Assembly (NCBI GenBank): GCA_028292405.1
Contig: JAQGMJ010000045.1
Coordinates: 62,001-126,000, forward strand
Direction: 5' to 3'
Source: Betaproteobacteria bacterium
Lineage (GTDB): Bacteria; Pseudomonadota; Gammaproteobacteria; Burkholderiales; JAEUOS01
DNA: 64,000 bases
Shown: piece by piece, positions 8,507 to 17,485 of the stretch
How positions within the stretch are numbered: position 1 is the stretch's first letter
Layout: every line of letters begins with the position of its first letter
The notes under the pieces: model-generated
Databases searched by the model: none
Seen by the model: only the letters and a program-made list of their open reading frames with translations
What the model was told of the DNA's origin: nothing
Made by a program: the position numbers and the translations under genes

Positions 8507-11500
8507 ATGTTGAAGCTGGGTTTTGATCTCGAGTTTGCCGACCTCTACCTGACCTCCGGTTTGCACAAGGTCGATGCCGCGTTTCTTTCCGAGCTCGCGC
8601 AGTCCGACATGGGCCTGTGGGCACGCTTGACCGAAGCGCGCAAGGCGAGCGCCAAGATGCCGGCGAAGGAAGAGTCCACTCTGCTGATCGACCTCGCGCC
8701 GCATGTCGAAGACTTCATCGGCGCGCTGTTCGGCGTGAAAGGCGAGATCGCCGAGCTGCAGGCGCGCCACCATGAGCTGGCGCCGCTGTTCACCGTCAAG
8801 CGCCAGTTCGTGCAGCGCAAGGCGGCGAAGGCATTCGATGCCGCGGCGGCCAATGCGCTCGACGGTGTTGGGCTGACGAAGGAATTGCAGGGGCTGATCG
8901 GCGCTACTGACACCGACCTTTCCGCATTCGAACTGGCTTTCGCCCATCACGTCACCCGCTGGCAGGCCGACGAAGCCACTTTCGCCGGCGCGCTGGACCT
9001 TGCCCTGAAATACGCGGCCTGGGCGCTCTCCTCAGAAGCCGGCCAGCACAAGCACCTGCCCGGCGTGCTGTTCAAGGCGCCGAAGAAAATCGACCCGCTG
9101 CACCTGGTCGATCACGCGGTGGACCGGCACGAAGGCGAAGTCACCACCTTCACCATCAAGCCCGAGCACATCCGCCGCCGCCAGGGTTTCAAACTCACCG
9201 ACCCCGGCACCGACCTCACCGGCGCGCTGGACCAGGCCAACTATTGCATCTGGTGCCACGAGCAGGGCAAGGACTCCTGCTCCAAGGGCCTGAAGGAAAA
9301 GGCGGGGCCGGACGGCCATGCCGCCTTCAAGAAGACCGTATTCGGCGTCAAGCTTGCAGGCTGCCCGCTGGAAGAAAAAATCAGCGAGTTCCACAAGGTG
9401 AAAGCCGGCGGCCTGGCCGTCGGCGCGCTGGCCATCATCACCGTGGACAATCCGCTGGCAGCGGCCACCGGCCACCGCATCTGCAACGACTGCATGAAGT
9501 CCTGCATCTACCAGAAGCAGGAACCGGTGAACATTCCGCAGGCCGAAACCCGCACGCTGAAAGACGTGCTGGCCCTGCCCTGGGGTTTCGAGATTTACTC
9601 GCTGTTCACCCGCTGGAACCCGCTCAACCTGCACCGCTACCTGCCGCACAATGCCACTGGCTACAAGGTGCTGGTGGCCGGCATGGGCCCGGCCGGCTAC
9701 GGCCTGGCGCACAACCTGCTGAACGACGGCCATACAGTGGTCGGCATCGACGGCCTGAAAATCGAGCCCCTGCCTGCTTCCCTCTCGGGCGTGAATACCG
9801 ACGGCAGCCGCGCGGCGTTTGAGCCCGTAAGAGACATCGGCGAAATCCGCGAGGAGCTGGACGAGCGCACCCTGGCCGGCTTCGGCGGTGTCGCCGAATA
9901 CGGCATCACCGTGCGCTGGGACAAGAACTTTCTCAAGGTGGTGCGCCTGCTGCTGGAGCGGCGCGACAGCTTCGCGCTGATCGGCGGCGTGCGCTTCGGC
10001 GGCACCGTGACGCTCAAGGGCGCGTGGCAACTCGGCTTCGACCACGTCGCGCTGGCCATGGGCGCCGGCAAGCCGACCACGCTCGACATCCCCAATGGCC
10101 TGGCGCGCGGCGTGCGTACCGCCTCCGACTTCCTGATGGGCTTGCAGCTCACCGGCGCGGCCAAGGCCGAGTCGATCGCCAACCTGCAGGTGCGCCTGCC
10201 GATCGTCGTCATCGGCGGCGGCCTGACCGCGATCGACACCGCCACCGAGTCCCTCGCCTATTACGCGGTGCAGGTGGAAAAATTCCTGACGCGCGCCGAG
10301 GTGCTGGGCCAGGACGCCTTCCTCGCCAGCCTGGCCGGCGAAGAACTGGAAATCGCCCGCGAGTTCATCACCCATGCCCAAGCCATCCGCACCGAGAAGG
10401 CCGCCGCCAAGGCCGCGGGCCGCGCGGAAAAAAGCATCGGGCTGATGCAGTCCTGGGGCGGCGCCACCATCGCCTACCGCAAGCGCCTGATCGATAGCCC
10501 CGCCTACACCCTGAACCACGAGGAAGTCGAGCTCGCGCTGCAGGAAGGCATCACCTTCGCCGAGTGCCTCTCGCCCGCCGCCGTCGAGGTCGATGCGTAT
10601 GGCGCGGCGCAAAGCCTGAAGCTGGCCAAACAGATCGTCACCATGGAAGCCGACGGCAAGCACAACTGGTCCGAGGGCGACACCCTCACCCTGCCGGCGC
10701 GCTCGATTTTCATCGCCGCCGGCACCAGCCCGAACACCGTGCTGGCGCGCGAAGACCACGAGAACTTCGCGCTCGACGGCAAGTACTTTGTCACTGTCGA
10801 CGAAGAAGGCAACGCAGTAAAGGCCGAGACCGCGATCTCCAAGCCCAAGCAGGCGCGCGTGCTGATGAAAAAAGGCGGCGATGGCCGCTTCGTTTCCTTC
10901 TTCGGCGACCTGCATCCTTCCTTTTTCGGCAACGTGGTCAAGGCGCTGGGCTCGGCCAAGCAGGGCTTTCCCGTCATCACCCGCGTGCTCGGCACCCAGG
11001 CACCGGTGCGCGCCGAGGAATCGCATCACTTCCTCGCGCACCTGAACAGCGAATGGCGCGCCACCGTGCGCGAAGTGCGGCGCTTGACGCCCACCATCGT
11101 CGAGGTGGTGGTGCATGCCCCGGCGGCGGCGCGCAACTTCCTGCCCGGCCAGTTTTACCGCCTGCAGAATTTCGAATCCCTGGCCCCCCGCATCGTCACG
11201 CAGTCGCCTGCCGGCGCCCTCAACGGCGGGGCGCTGCCGGCAACCCGCCTGGCGATGGAAGGCCTGGCGCTCACCGGCGCCTCCAGCGATCCACGCAACG
11301 GCCTGTTGTCCACCATCGTGCTGGAAATGGGCGGCTCCTCCGACCTCTGCGACCAGCTCAAGCCCGGCGAACCGGTGGTGCTGATGGGCCCCACCGGCAC
11401 GCCTACCCACATCCAGTCCGGCGAGACCGTGGTGCTGGTCGGCGGGGGCCTCGGCAACGCGGTGCTGTTCTCGATCGGCGCGGCCTTTCGCGCCGCCGGC

Positions 11501-12052
11501 TCCAAGGTGCTGTACTTCGCCGGCTACAAGAAGATGGTGGATCGCTACAAGGTGCCGGAGATCGAAGCGGCGGCCGACGTCATCATCTGGTGTTCCGACG
11601 AAGGCCCGGGCTTCGAACCGGACCGTCCGCAGGACAAGCGCTTTGTCGGCAACATCGTGCAGGCAATGGTCGCCTACGCCTCCGGTGAACTGGGCGAAAT
11701 CCCGATCCCGATGACGCAGGCCGACCGCATCATCGCCATCGGCTCGGACCGCATGATGGCCGCCGTCGGCCTGGCGCGCCACGGCGTGCTCAAGCCTTTC
11801 CTCAAGGCAGGCCACTTCGCCATCGGCTCGATCAACTCGCCGATGCAGTGCATGATGAAGGAGATCTGCGCCCAGTGCCTGCAGCCGCAAAAGCAGGCCG
11901 ACGGCTCGATCAAGTACGTGTTCTCCTGCTTCAACCAGGACCAGGATCTGGACAAGGTCGATTTCACCGGCCTGAACGACCGCCTGCGCCAGAACTCCGT
12001 GCAGGAAAAGCTCACGGCGCGCTGGATCGAGCGCTGCCTCGCTCAAGTCTGA
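8507..12052 (+). CDS. Fused NfnAB/GltD-like FAD- and Fe-S-dependent oxidoreductase
   Basis: A 1181-residue multidomain flavoprotein. Residues 1-240 are helical with no recognised domain. Two cysteine clusters follow, 'CIWCHEQGKDSC' (about 247) and 'CNDCMKSC' (about 324), as in the Fe-S entry domain of GltD/NfnB. Then come an FAD Rossmann motif 'VLVAGMGPAGYGLAHNLL' (about 387), an NAD(P) motif 'VVIGGGLTAIDTATES' (about 567), a ferredoxin-reductase-like module with 'FLPGQFYRL' (about 878), and a C-terminal cysteine motif 'QCMMKEICAQC...FSC' (about 1114) at the place of the NfnA/PyrK [2Fe-2S] site. The order equals NfnB followed by NfnA in one chain. Electron transfer between NAD(P)H and ferredoxin is inferred, supported by fdxA just upstream. 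Confidence 0.8.
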   Translation: MLKLGFDLEFADLYLTSGLHKVDAAFLSELAQSDMGLWARLTEARKASAKMPAKEESTLLIDLAPHVEDFIGALFGVKGEIAELQARHHELAPLFTVKRQFVQRKAAKAFDAAAANALDGVGLTKELQGLIGATDTDLSAFELAFAHHVTRWQADEATFAGALDLALKYAAWALSSEAGQHKHLPGVLFKAPKKIDPLHLVDHAVDRHEGEVTTFTIKPEHIRRRQGFKLTDPGTDLTGALDQANYCIWCHEQGKDSCSKGLKEKAGPDGHAAFKKTVFGVKLAGCPLEEKISEFHKVKAGGLAVGALAIITVDNPLAAATGHRICNDCMKSCIYQKQEPVNIPQAETRTLKDVLALPWGFEIYSLFTRWNPLNLHRYLPHNATGYKVLVAGMGPAGYGLAHNLLNDGHTVVGIDGLKIEPLPASLSGVNTDGSRAAFEPVRDIGEIREELDERTLAGFGGVAEYGITVRWDKNFLKVVRLLLERRDSFALIGGVRFGGTVTLKGAWQLGFDHVALAMGAGKPTTLDIPNGLARGVRTASDFLMGLQLTGAAKAESIANLQVRLPIVVIGGGLTAIDTATESLAYYAVQVEKFLTRAEVLGQDAFLASLAGEELEIAREFITHAQAIRTEKAAAKAAGRAEKSIGLMQSWGGATIAYRKRLIDSPAYTLNHEEVELALQEGITFAECLSPAAVEVDAYGAAQSLKLAKQIVTMEADGKHNWSEGDTLTLPARSIFIAAGTSPNTVLAREDHENFALDGKYFVTVDEEGNAVKAETAISKPKQARVLMKKGGDGRFVSFFGDLHPSFFGNVVKALGSAKQGFPVITRVLGTQAPVRAEESHHFLAHLNSEWRATVREVRRLTPTIVEVVVHAPAAARNFLPGQFYRLQNFESLAPRIVTQSPAGALNGGALPATRLAMEGLALTGASSDPRNGLLSTIVLEMGGSSDLCDQLKPGEPVVLMGPTGTPTHIQSGETVVLVGGGLGNAVLFSIGAAFRAAGSKVLYFAGYKKMVDRYKVPEIEAAADVIIWCSDEGPGFEPDRPQDKRFVGNIVQAMVAYASGELGEIPIPMTQADRIIAIGSDRMMAAVGLARHGVLKPFLKAGHFAIGSINSPMQCMMKEICAQCLQPQKQADGSIKYVFSCFNQDQDLDKVDFTGLNDRLRQNSVQEKLTARWIERCLAQV

Positions 12053-12445
12053 AGGCCTGAGGCCTGGGTCGTAGCGGGACAGGCCTGATGAAGGGGTGGA
12101 GCGTGACAGGCTTGCCGTAGCGGAACAGGTGTAGCCCGGTTTCGCGCCCCACCCCCGTTCGTCCTGAGCCTATCGAAGGATGCGCGCCCCACCCCCGTTC
12201 GTCCTGAGCCTATCGAAGGATGCGTGCTCCACCGCCGTGCCGCGCCATGCGGTTCGATGGGCTTGCCACGAACGGTGGAGGCGCGAGAGGGCCTGGGCGT
12301 GTCCTGTCTTGCGGCCTTCCGGCACTACCCCACAAATCGCCCAGCTATGCTACTGTACTGCCGCAATCCGGCTTGACCCAAGCCGCCGCGGCACACTCAC
12401 TCTGCGCCGCGTCCTGACCCTCGACCCCCGTAAACGGAGATCGCC
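12053..12445. other. Repeat-containing intergenic region
   Basis: No gene is supported in these 393 bases. A loose repeat GTAGCGG(G/A)ACAGG occurs near 12070 and 12118, followed by the tandem 40-base repeat listed separately, then a GC-rich stretch leading to the SPFH gene. A GGAG ribosome site lies just before 12446. Confidence 0.5.
12143..12222. repeat. Tandem 40-bp repeat, two exact copies plus a degenerate third
   Basis: 12143-12182 and 12183-12222 are identical 40-base units containing the core CGTTCGTCCTGAGCC and ATCGAAGGATG. A third, mutated start of a unit follows from 12223 for about 18 bases. The core matches a family of short dispersed intergenic repeats seen in many proteobacterial genomes (the CCTGAGCCTGTCGAAGG type); that identity is from memory. 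Two units are too few, and without spacers, for CRISPR. Confidence 0.8.
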
Positions 12446-13522
12446 ATGGCCCTGATGGACTTCATCAAAAAACAATTTATCGACGTCATCCAGTGGACCG
12501 AATCGGCCGACGGCGTGTTGTCCTACCGCTATCCGATGCAGGACATGGAAATCCAGAACGGCGGCCAGCTCACCGTGCGCGATTCGCAGGTGGCGGTGTT
12601 CGTCAACGAGGGCGTGGTCGCCGACATCTTCGGCCCCGGCCTGCACACGCTGTCCACCCGCACCCTGCCGCTGCTCACCAACCTGAAGAACTGGGACAAG
12701 ATGTTCGCGTCCCCCTTCAAGAGCGACGTGTACTTTTTCTCCACCCGCCTGCAGCTCGACCGCAAGTGGGGCACGCCGACGCCGATCACCATCCGCGACA
12801 AGGACTTCGGCGCCGTGCGCATGCGCGCCTTCGGCATCTATTCCTACAAGCTGGCCGATGCCGGCCTGTTCTACAAGGAAATCTCCGGCACCCGCGACGT
12901 CTACACCGTGACCGACCTCGACGGGCAGATCCGCAATACCGTTATCGCCGCACTGACGGCCGCCTTCGGTGCCTCGAATGTCGCCTTCCTCGACATGGCC
13001 GGCAACCAGGGCCTGCTCGCCGACGCGGTGAAAAAGCAGATGGAGCCGCTGTTCGCCCGCATGGGCTTAGGCCTCGACACCCTGGTGGTGGAAAACGTCT
13101 CCCTGCCGGAAGAAATCCAGAAGCAGCTCGACACCCGCATCGGCATGAACATGATCGGCGACATGAACCGCTACACCCAGTACCAGACGGCCAACGCGAT
13201 TCCCATCGCCGCCGCCAACGAGGGTGGCGGCCTGGCCGGCATGGGCGCCAACCTCGCGGTGGGCATGGGGATCGGCAACCAGATGGCGGCCAGCATGGCC
13301 GGCATCGGCCAGCAGCAGCCTCCCGCCGCACCCGGTGGCGGCATGGGTGGTGGCGGCGCGGCTCCAGCACCCGGCGGCAGCCCGGCCCCCGCCGCTGCGG
13401 CCAGCCCGGTCGATGACGTGATGGAAACGCTCGAAAAACTGCATGGCCTGGTCGGCAAGGGCATTCTGACGCAGCAGGAATTCGATACCAAAAAAGCGGA
13501 GCTGTTGAAAAAGCTCGCCTAA
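12446..13522 (+). CDS. SPFH/band-7 protein with C-terminal SHOCT-like domain
   Basis: A 358-residue protein of the 'virion core protein/YdjI-like' SPFH group. The SPFH-type fold covers about residues 20-230 ('SQVAVFVNEGVVADIFGPG', 'FGIYSYKLADAGLFYKEI'). A Gly/Ala/Pro-rich linker (about 255-320) is followed by a SHOCT-like helical hairpin ('LEKLHGLVGKGILTQQEFD', 'KKAELLKKLA'). There is no signal peptide or transmembrane helix; membrane association through the SPFH scaffold is inferred from the family. It opens a same-strand cluster with the DUF4178, DUF350, aminopropyltransferase and FAD protein genes. The start has GGAG upstream. Confidence 0.85.
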   Translation: MALMDFIKKQFIDVIQWTESADGVLSYRYPMQDMEIQNGGQLTVRDSQVAVFVNEGVVADIFGPGLHTLSTRTLPLLTNLKNWDKMFASPFKSDVYFFSTRLQLDRKWGTPTPITIRDKDFGAVRMRAFGIYSYKLADAGLFYKEISGTRDVYTVTDLDGQIRNTVIAALTAAFGASNVAFLDMAGNQGLLADAVKKQMEPLFARMGLGLDTLVVENVSLPEEIQKQLDTRIGMNMIGDMNRYTQYQTANAIPIAAANEGGGLAGMGANLAVGMGIGNQMAASMAGIGQQQPPAAPGGGMGGGGAAPAPGGSPAPAAAASPVDDVMETLEKLHGLVGKGILTQQEFDTKKAELLKKLA

Positions 13523-13570
13523 TACCGTGACCGGCCACATAACAATCGGCCGGCTGGGAGGGTAGTACCG

Positions 13571-15466
13571 GTGAAAATCGGCAAATGCCCCTCTTGTGGG
13601 GCGCCAGTCAAGTTCCGTTCGGAAGCGTCGGTACTCGCGGTTTGCGAGTACTGCAATTCCACGCTCCTGCGCCAGGGCGAGGTGCTGGAAAACCTCGGCA
13701 AGATGGCGGCGTTGCAGGACGACCCCACCCTGCTGCAACTGGCCTCCGAAGGCAGCTACAAGGGCACGCACTTCGCCGTCATCGGCCGGGTGCAGATGCG
13801 CTATGAAGACGGCCTGTGGAACGAGTGGTTCCTGCTGTTCGACGACCAGCGCCAGGGCTGGCTGGGCGAGGCCTCCGGCGAGTTCTACGTCACCTTCGAA
13901 AAGCCGCTGCCGGCCGCGCCGCCGAATTTCGCCGATATCCAGGTAGAGCAGCGCGTCGAGCTCGACGGCAAGTATTACCAGGTCACCGACATCGAGTCGG
14001 CCATGTGCATCGCCGGCGAGGGCGAGCTGCCCTTCAGTGTCGGCCCGGGCTACGAGGCCCCGGTGGTCGACCTGCGCCTGGAACAGCAGTTCGCCACCAT
14101 CGACTACAGCGACGCCACCCCGCGCGTCTATTTCGGCGAGCGCGTCGACGCCAAATCGCTGGCGCTGACCAACCTGAAGGAACCGGAGTCGCTCGACCAG
14201 GCCGAAGCGAAGAACCTGAACCTCGCCGCCTTCGACTGCCCGAACTGCGCCGCGCCGATCTCGCTTTCTAACGACAAGACCAAGAGCTTCGGCTGCACCT
14301 CCTGCGGCTCGCTGCTCGACATCAACAACCGCAAGGCGCAACTGGTCGCCAAGGCGCAGGAGGTGCTGAGCTACCCGGTAGCGCTGGAATTAGGCAGTAC
14401 CGGCAAGCTCGACGGCACCGACTGGGAAGTGATCGGCTTCATGGAGCGCGGCTCGACCAATTTCTCCTGGGGCGAGTACCTGCTGTTTTCGCGCGGCAAG
14501 GGCTACCGCTGGCTGTCCGAATCCAGCGGCCACTGGAGTTATTTGTGGAACACCACCCAGCCGGCCAAGGTGGTAGGCACCTCCGCCTGGTACGAAAACA
14601 AGGAAATGGCGCACTTCGAGTCGTATGAAGCGACCGTCAAGTACGTGCTGGGCGAGTTCTACTGGAAGGTGCGCTTCGGCGACACCACCGAGACAGACGA
14701 CTACGTCGCCCCGCCGCAAATCCTCTCGCGCGAAAAAACCCCGCGCGAAGTCACCTGGACCGTCGGCCGCTACATGCCGGTGGACGAGGTGCAGGCCGTA
14801 TTCAAGCCGAAAAAGCCCCTGGCCCGCCCCAGCGGCGTGGCGCCGAACCAGCCCTCGCCTTATGAAGGCGAGATTCGCCTCCTGTGGAAAACGTTTTGCT
14901 GGCTCTCGCTGACCATCCTGGTCCTGCAGATGGCCTTCGCCTTTCGCACCGTCAAGGTCTACAGCGAAAACATCGCCATCGAGCAGGGCGCCGACCAGAG
15001 CGCCACCACGCAAACCTTCACCGTGCGCGGCAACACCGGCAACCTGGTGGTGCACAACGCCACCGACGTCGCCAACAGCTGGGCCGACCTGAGCTACACC
15101 CTGGTCGATCCGAAAAGCGGCAAGACCTGGAACGAGGCTCACGAGCTGAGTTACTACGAAGGCAGCGACGACGGTGAGAGCTGGAGTGAAGGCTCGAAGA
15201 CCGACGATGTCGTGTTCTTCGGCGTGCCGCCCGGTGAGTACAAGCTCAACCTTTCGGCCGATCGGCCCGATGACGCCACCGGCCCGATCAACGCCGCGGT
15301 CAAGCTGGAGCGCGGCCACCCCTCCTGGCTCAACTGGCTGCTGCTGCAGATCGCGCTGCTGATATTGCCCTTCTGGGGCAGCTGGCGCGCCAGCAGTTTC
15401 GAGAAGCAACGCTGGGCCGACAGCGACCACCCGCGCGGCGGCAGCGACGATGATGATGACGACTGA
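13571..15466 (+). CDS. DUF4178 zinc-ribbon membrane protein
   Basis: A 631-residue protein with a zinc ribbon at each of two DUF4178-like modules: C6-x2-C9 with C25-x2-C28, then C223-x2-C226 with C242-x2-C245. Each ribbon is followed by a beta-rich module ('FLLFDDQRQGWLGEASG', 'YLLFSRGKGYRWLSESSG'). Two hydrophobic segments, about 440-458 and 594-612, flank a likely periplasmic or lumenal beta domain, and the tail is Asp-rich ('GGSDDDDDD'). GTG start with GGAGG ten bases upstream. Function is unknown; DUF4178 proteins commonly accompany DUF350 and aminopropyltransferase genes, as here. Confidence 0.82.
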   Translation: MKIGKCPSCGAPVKFRSEASVLAVCEYCNSTLLRQGEVLENLGKMAALQDDPTLLQLASEGSYKGTHFAVIGRVQMRYEDGLWNEWFLLFDDQRQGWLGEASGEFYVTFEKPLPAAPPNFADIQVEQRVELDGKYYQVTDIESAMCIAGEGELPFSVGPGYEAPVVDLRLEQQFATIDYSDATPRVYFGERVDAKSLALTNLKEPESLDQAEAKNLNLAAFDCPNCAAPISLSNDKTKSFGCTSCGSLLDINNRKAQLVAKAQEVLSYPVALELGSTGKLDGTDWEVIGFMERGSTNFSWGEYLLFSRGKGYRWLSESSGHWSYLWNTTQPAKVVGTSAWYENKEMAHFESYEATVKYVLGEFYWKVRFGDTTETDDYVAPPQILSREKTPREVTWTVGRYMPVDEVQAVFKPKKPLARPSGVAPNQPSPYEGEIRLLWKTFCWLSLTILVLQMAFAFRTVKVYSENIAIEQGADQSATTQTFTVRGNTGNLVVHNATDVANSWADLSYTLVDPKSGKTWNEAHELSYYEGSDDGESWSEGSKTDDVVFFGVPPGEYKLNLSADRPDDATGPINAAVKLERGHPSWLNWLLLQIALLILPFWGSWRASSFEKQRWADSDHPRGGSDDDDDD

Positions 15467-15486
15467 GCGATGAGGACCACGGCCCC

Positions 15487-15657
15487 ATGACCAAAATCTA
15501 TCTCCTCACCAGCCTGCTCGCGGTATCCTTTTTCAGTTTTGCGCAATATCGCGGCATGAGCGTTTACACCGGCGGCAGCGCCGCCCAGCAATTGGCGCGC
15601 AGCGGCGGCCCCGGTTCCAGCGGCTATTCGCGTTCCAGCAGTCTTTCCCACAAATAG
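15487..15657 (+). CDS. Small membrane-targeted or secreted peptide, 56 residues
   Basis: An ATG frame with one N-terminal hydrophobic stretch ('IYLLTSLLAVSFFSFA') that could be a signal peptide or a single membrane anchor, then a Gly/Ser-rich tail ending 'SSGYSRSSSLSHK'. It fits exactly between the DUF4178 and DUF350 genes, on the same strand, with spacings of 20 and 9 bases, which is the main reason to accept it. No family is recognised. It could be a membrane subunit or a processed peptide of the cluster. Confidence 0.6.
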   Translation: MTKIYLLTSLLAVSFFSFAQYRGMSVYTGGSAAQQLARSGGPGSSGYSRSSSLSHK

Positions 15658-15666
15658 GAGGGTTCC

Positions 15667-15879
15667 ATGGACTTCATCAATCCGCAAAACATCATCAATT
15701 CGCTGATCTACTCGATCCTCGGCGTCATCGTCTTCTGGGTCTCGTTCATCATCATCGACAAGATCACCCCCTACGACCTATGGGGCGAGATCGTCGAAAA
15801 GCGCAACACCGCGCTGGCCTTCGTGGTCGGCGCCATGTGTCTGGGCATCGCCATCGTGGTGGCCGCCTCGATCCACTGA
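15667..15879 (+). CDS. DUF350 family inner-membrane protein
   Basis: A 70-residue protein with two transmembrane helices, 'IYSILGVIVFWVSFIII' and 'ALAFVVGAMCLGIAIVV', separated by the short polar loop 'DKITPYDLWGEIVEKRN', the normal shape of one DUF350 unit. A good AGGAGG site precedes the ATG. DUF350 proteins (YjfL in E. coli) are often linked to envelope-stress, PspA-like and aminopropyltransferase genes; the biochemical role is unknown. Confidence 0.85.
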   Translation: MDFINPQNIINSLIYSILGVIVFWVSFIIIDKITPYDLWGEIVEKRNTALAFVVGAMCLGIAIVVAASIH

Positions 15880-15942
15880 CGCCTTACCCGCCACACCCGC
15901 GGTCCCGCCGCGCGCGGCCCCTCCTGTGCGGCGCGGCGCGGA

Positions 15943-17472
15943 TTGCATCTTCACGCTAGGCACTTCCTCGTTTTGCGTCCCGCCCTACTCTTTTCCGTTT
16001 TCGTCGTCGCCTCCTGCGGCCTGGCCTATGAGCTGATCGCCGCGGCATTGTCGAGCTACGTGCTGGGCGACTCGATCACCCAGTTCTCCACGGTCATCGG
16101 CACCTATCTCTTCGCCATGGGCATCGGCTCCTGGCTGTCGAAGTTCATCGACAAGGGCTTGACCGCCCGCTTCGTGCAAATCGAGCTGATGGTGGGCGTG
16201 GTCGGCGGCTTTTCCGCCGTCATCCTGTTCATGGTGTTCGCCCATTTCACCGAGCCTTTCCGCCTGGTGCTCTACGGGCTGGTGTTCACCACCGGCGTGC
16301 TGGTCGGCCTGGAAATCCCGCTGATCATGCGCATCCTCAAGAACGAAGTCGAGTTCAAGGACCTGGTCGCGCAAGTACTGTCCTTCGATTATCTCGGCGC
16401 GCTCGCCGTCTCGATCCTCTTCCCGGTCGTGCTGGCCCCGCACATCGGCCTGATGCGCACCAGCCTCTTGTTCGGCCTGATGAACGTCGCCGTCGCGCTG
16501 TGGGCGATGCGCCTGTTCCGCGCCACCATCGGCGGCGGCCGCTGGCTGCTGGCGCAGGGCGCCATCGCCTTCGTGCTATTGCTGGCCGGCTTCGGCTTTG
16601 CCGACAAGCTGACCATCCTGGCCGAAGAAGGCATCTACGCCGACCAGATCCTCTACGCCGAATCCACGCCCTACCAGCGCATCGTGCTGACGCGTTGGCG
16701 CGACGACATCCGACTCTTCCTCAACGGCAACCTGCAGTTCGCCACCCGCGACGAATACCGCTACCACGAAGCCCTGGTGCACCCCGCGCTGGCCACGCTC
16801 CCCGGCGCGCGCCGCGTGCTGATCCTCGGCGGCGGCGACGGCCTGGCCGCGCGCGAGGTGCTCAAGTACCCGAACATCGAATCCATCACGCTCGTCGACC
16901 TCGACGCACGCATGACCACGCTGTTTCGCACCAACCACCTGCTCTCCGCGATGAACAAGGGCTCCCTCTCATCGCCCAAATTGCACGTGGTCAACAGCGA
17001 CGCCCTGATCTGGCTGGAACGCAACCCCGAGCCCTTCGATCTGGCCATCGTCGACTTCCCCGACCCCTCCAACTATTCCCTCGGCAAGCTCTACTCCTCC
17101 GCCTTTTACCGCCTGCTGGAAAAGCATCTCTCCGACCAGGGCGTGATGGTGATCCAGTCGACTTCCCCCTTCTACGCGCGCCGCTCCTTCTGGTGCATTG
17201 TCAACACCCTGGAAGACGCCGGCCTGAAAACCGCGCCGTATCACGCCTACGTCCCCTCCTTCGGCGAATGGGGCTATGTCATCGCCAGCCGCCGCGACTA
17301 CGTGCTGCCGGCGAAAATACCCGTGCCGGTGCGCTACGTCACGCCGGAGACGATGAAGACCATGTTCGACTTCCCCGCCGACATGTCACGCATACCCGCC
17401 GAAGTCAACCGCCTGAACAACCAGGTGCTGGTGCGCTATTTCGAAGAGGACTGGCGCCGCGTCATGAAGTAA
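15943..17472 (+). CDS. Membrane-anchored aminopropyltransferase (spermidine synthase-like)
   Basis: A 509-residue protein. The N-terminal ~215 residues contain about seven hydrophobic segments. The C-terminal half is a SpeE-type Rossmann domain with the AdoMet-binding 'VLILGGGDGLAAREVLKY' (about 290) and the catalytic-loop signature 'LAIVDFPDPSNYSLGKLYS'. This matches the 'spermidine synthase with N-terminal membrane domain' group (COG4262). The expected reaction is aminopropyl transfer from decarboxylated AdoMet to an amine, but the substrate may not be putrescine. TTG at 15943 is the likely start (a second TTG lies ten codons later). No AdoMet decarboxylase is nearby. Confidence 0.87.
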   Translation: MHLHARHFLVLRPALLFSVFVVASCGLAYELIAAALSSYVLGDSITQFSTVIGTYLFAMGIGSWLSKFIDKGLTARFVQIELMVGVVGGFSAVILFMVFAHFTEPFRLVLYGLVFTTGVLVGLEIPLIMRILKNEVEFKDLVAQVLSFDYLGALAVSILFPVVLAPHIGLMRTSLLFGLMNVAVALWAMRLFRATIGGGRWLLAQGAIAFVLLLAGFGFADKLTILAEEGIYADQILYAESTPYQRIVLTRWRDDIRLFLNGNLQFATRDEYRYHEALVHPALATLPGARRVLILGGGDGLAAREVLKYPNIESITLVDLDARMTTLFRTNHLLSAMNKGSLSSPKLHVVNSDALIWLERNPEPFDLAIVDFPDPSNYSLGKLYSSAFYRLLEKHLSDQGVMVIQSTSPFYARRSFWCIVNTLEDAGLKTAPYHAYVPSFGEWGYVIASRRDYVLPAKIPVPVRYVTPETMKTMFDFPADMSRIPAEVNRLNNQVLVRYFEEDWRRVMK

Positions 17473-17485
17473 GCGGCAGCAGACC

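Noticed and set aside
9032..12046. Minus-strand open frame of about 1000 codons
   Set aside because: It lies exactly antisense to the fused flavoprotein, whose domains are clear; the antisense product has low-complexity Ala/Gly/His/Arg composition and no motif. High GC keeps such frames open.
12143..12222. CRISPR array
   Set aside because: Only two adjacent identical units without spacers and no cas genes.
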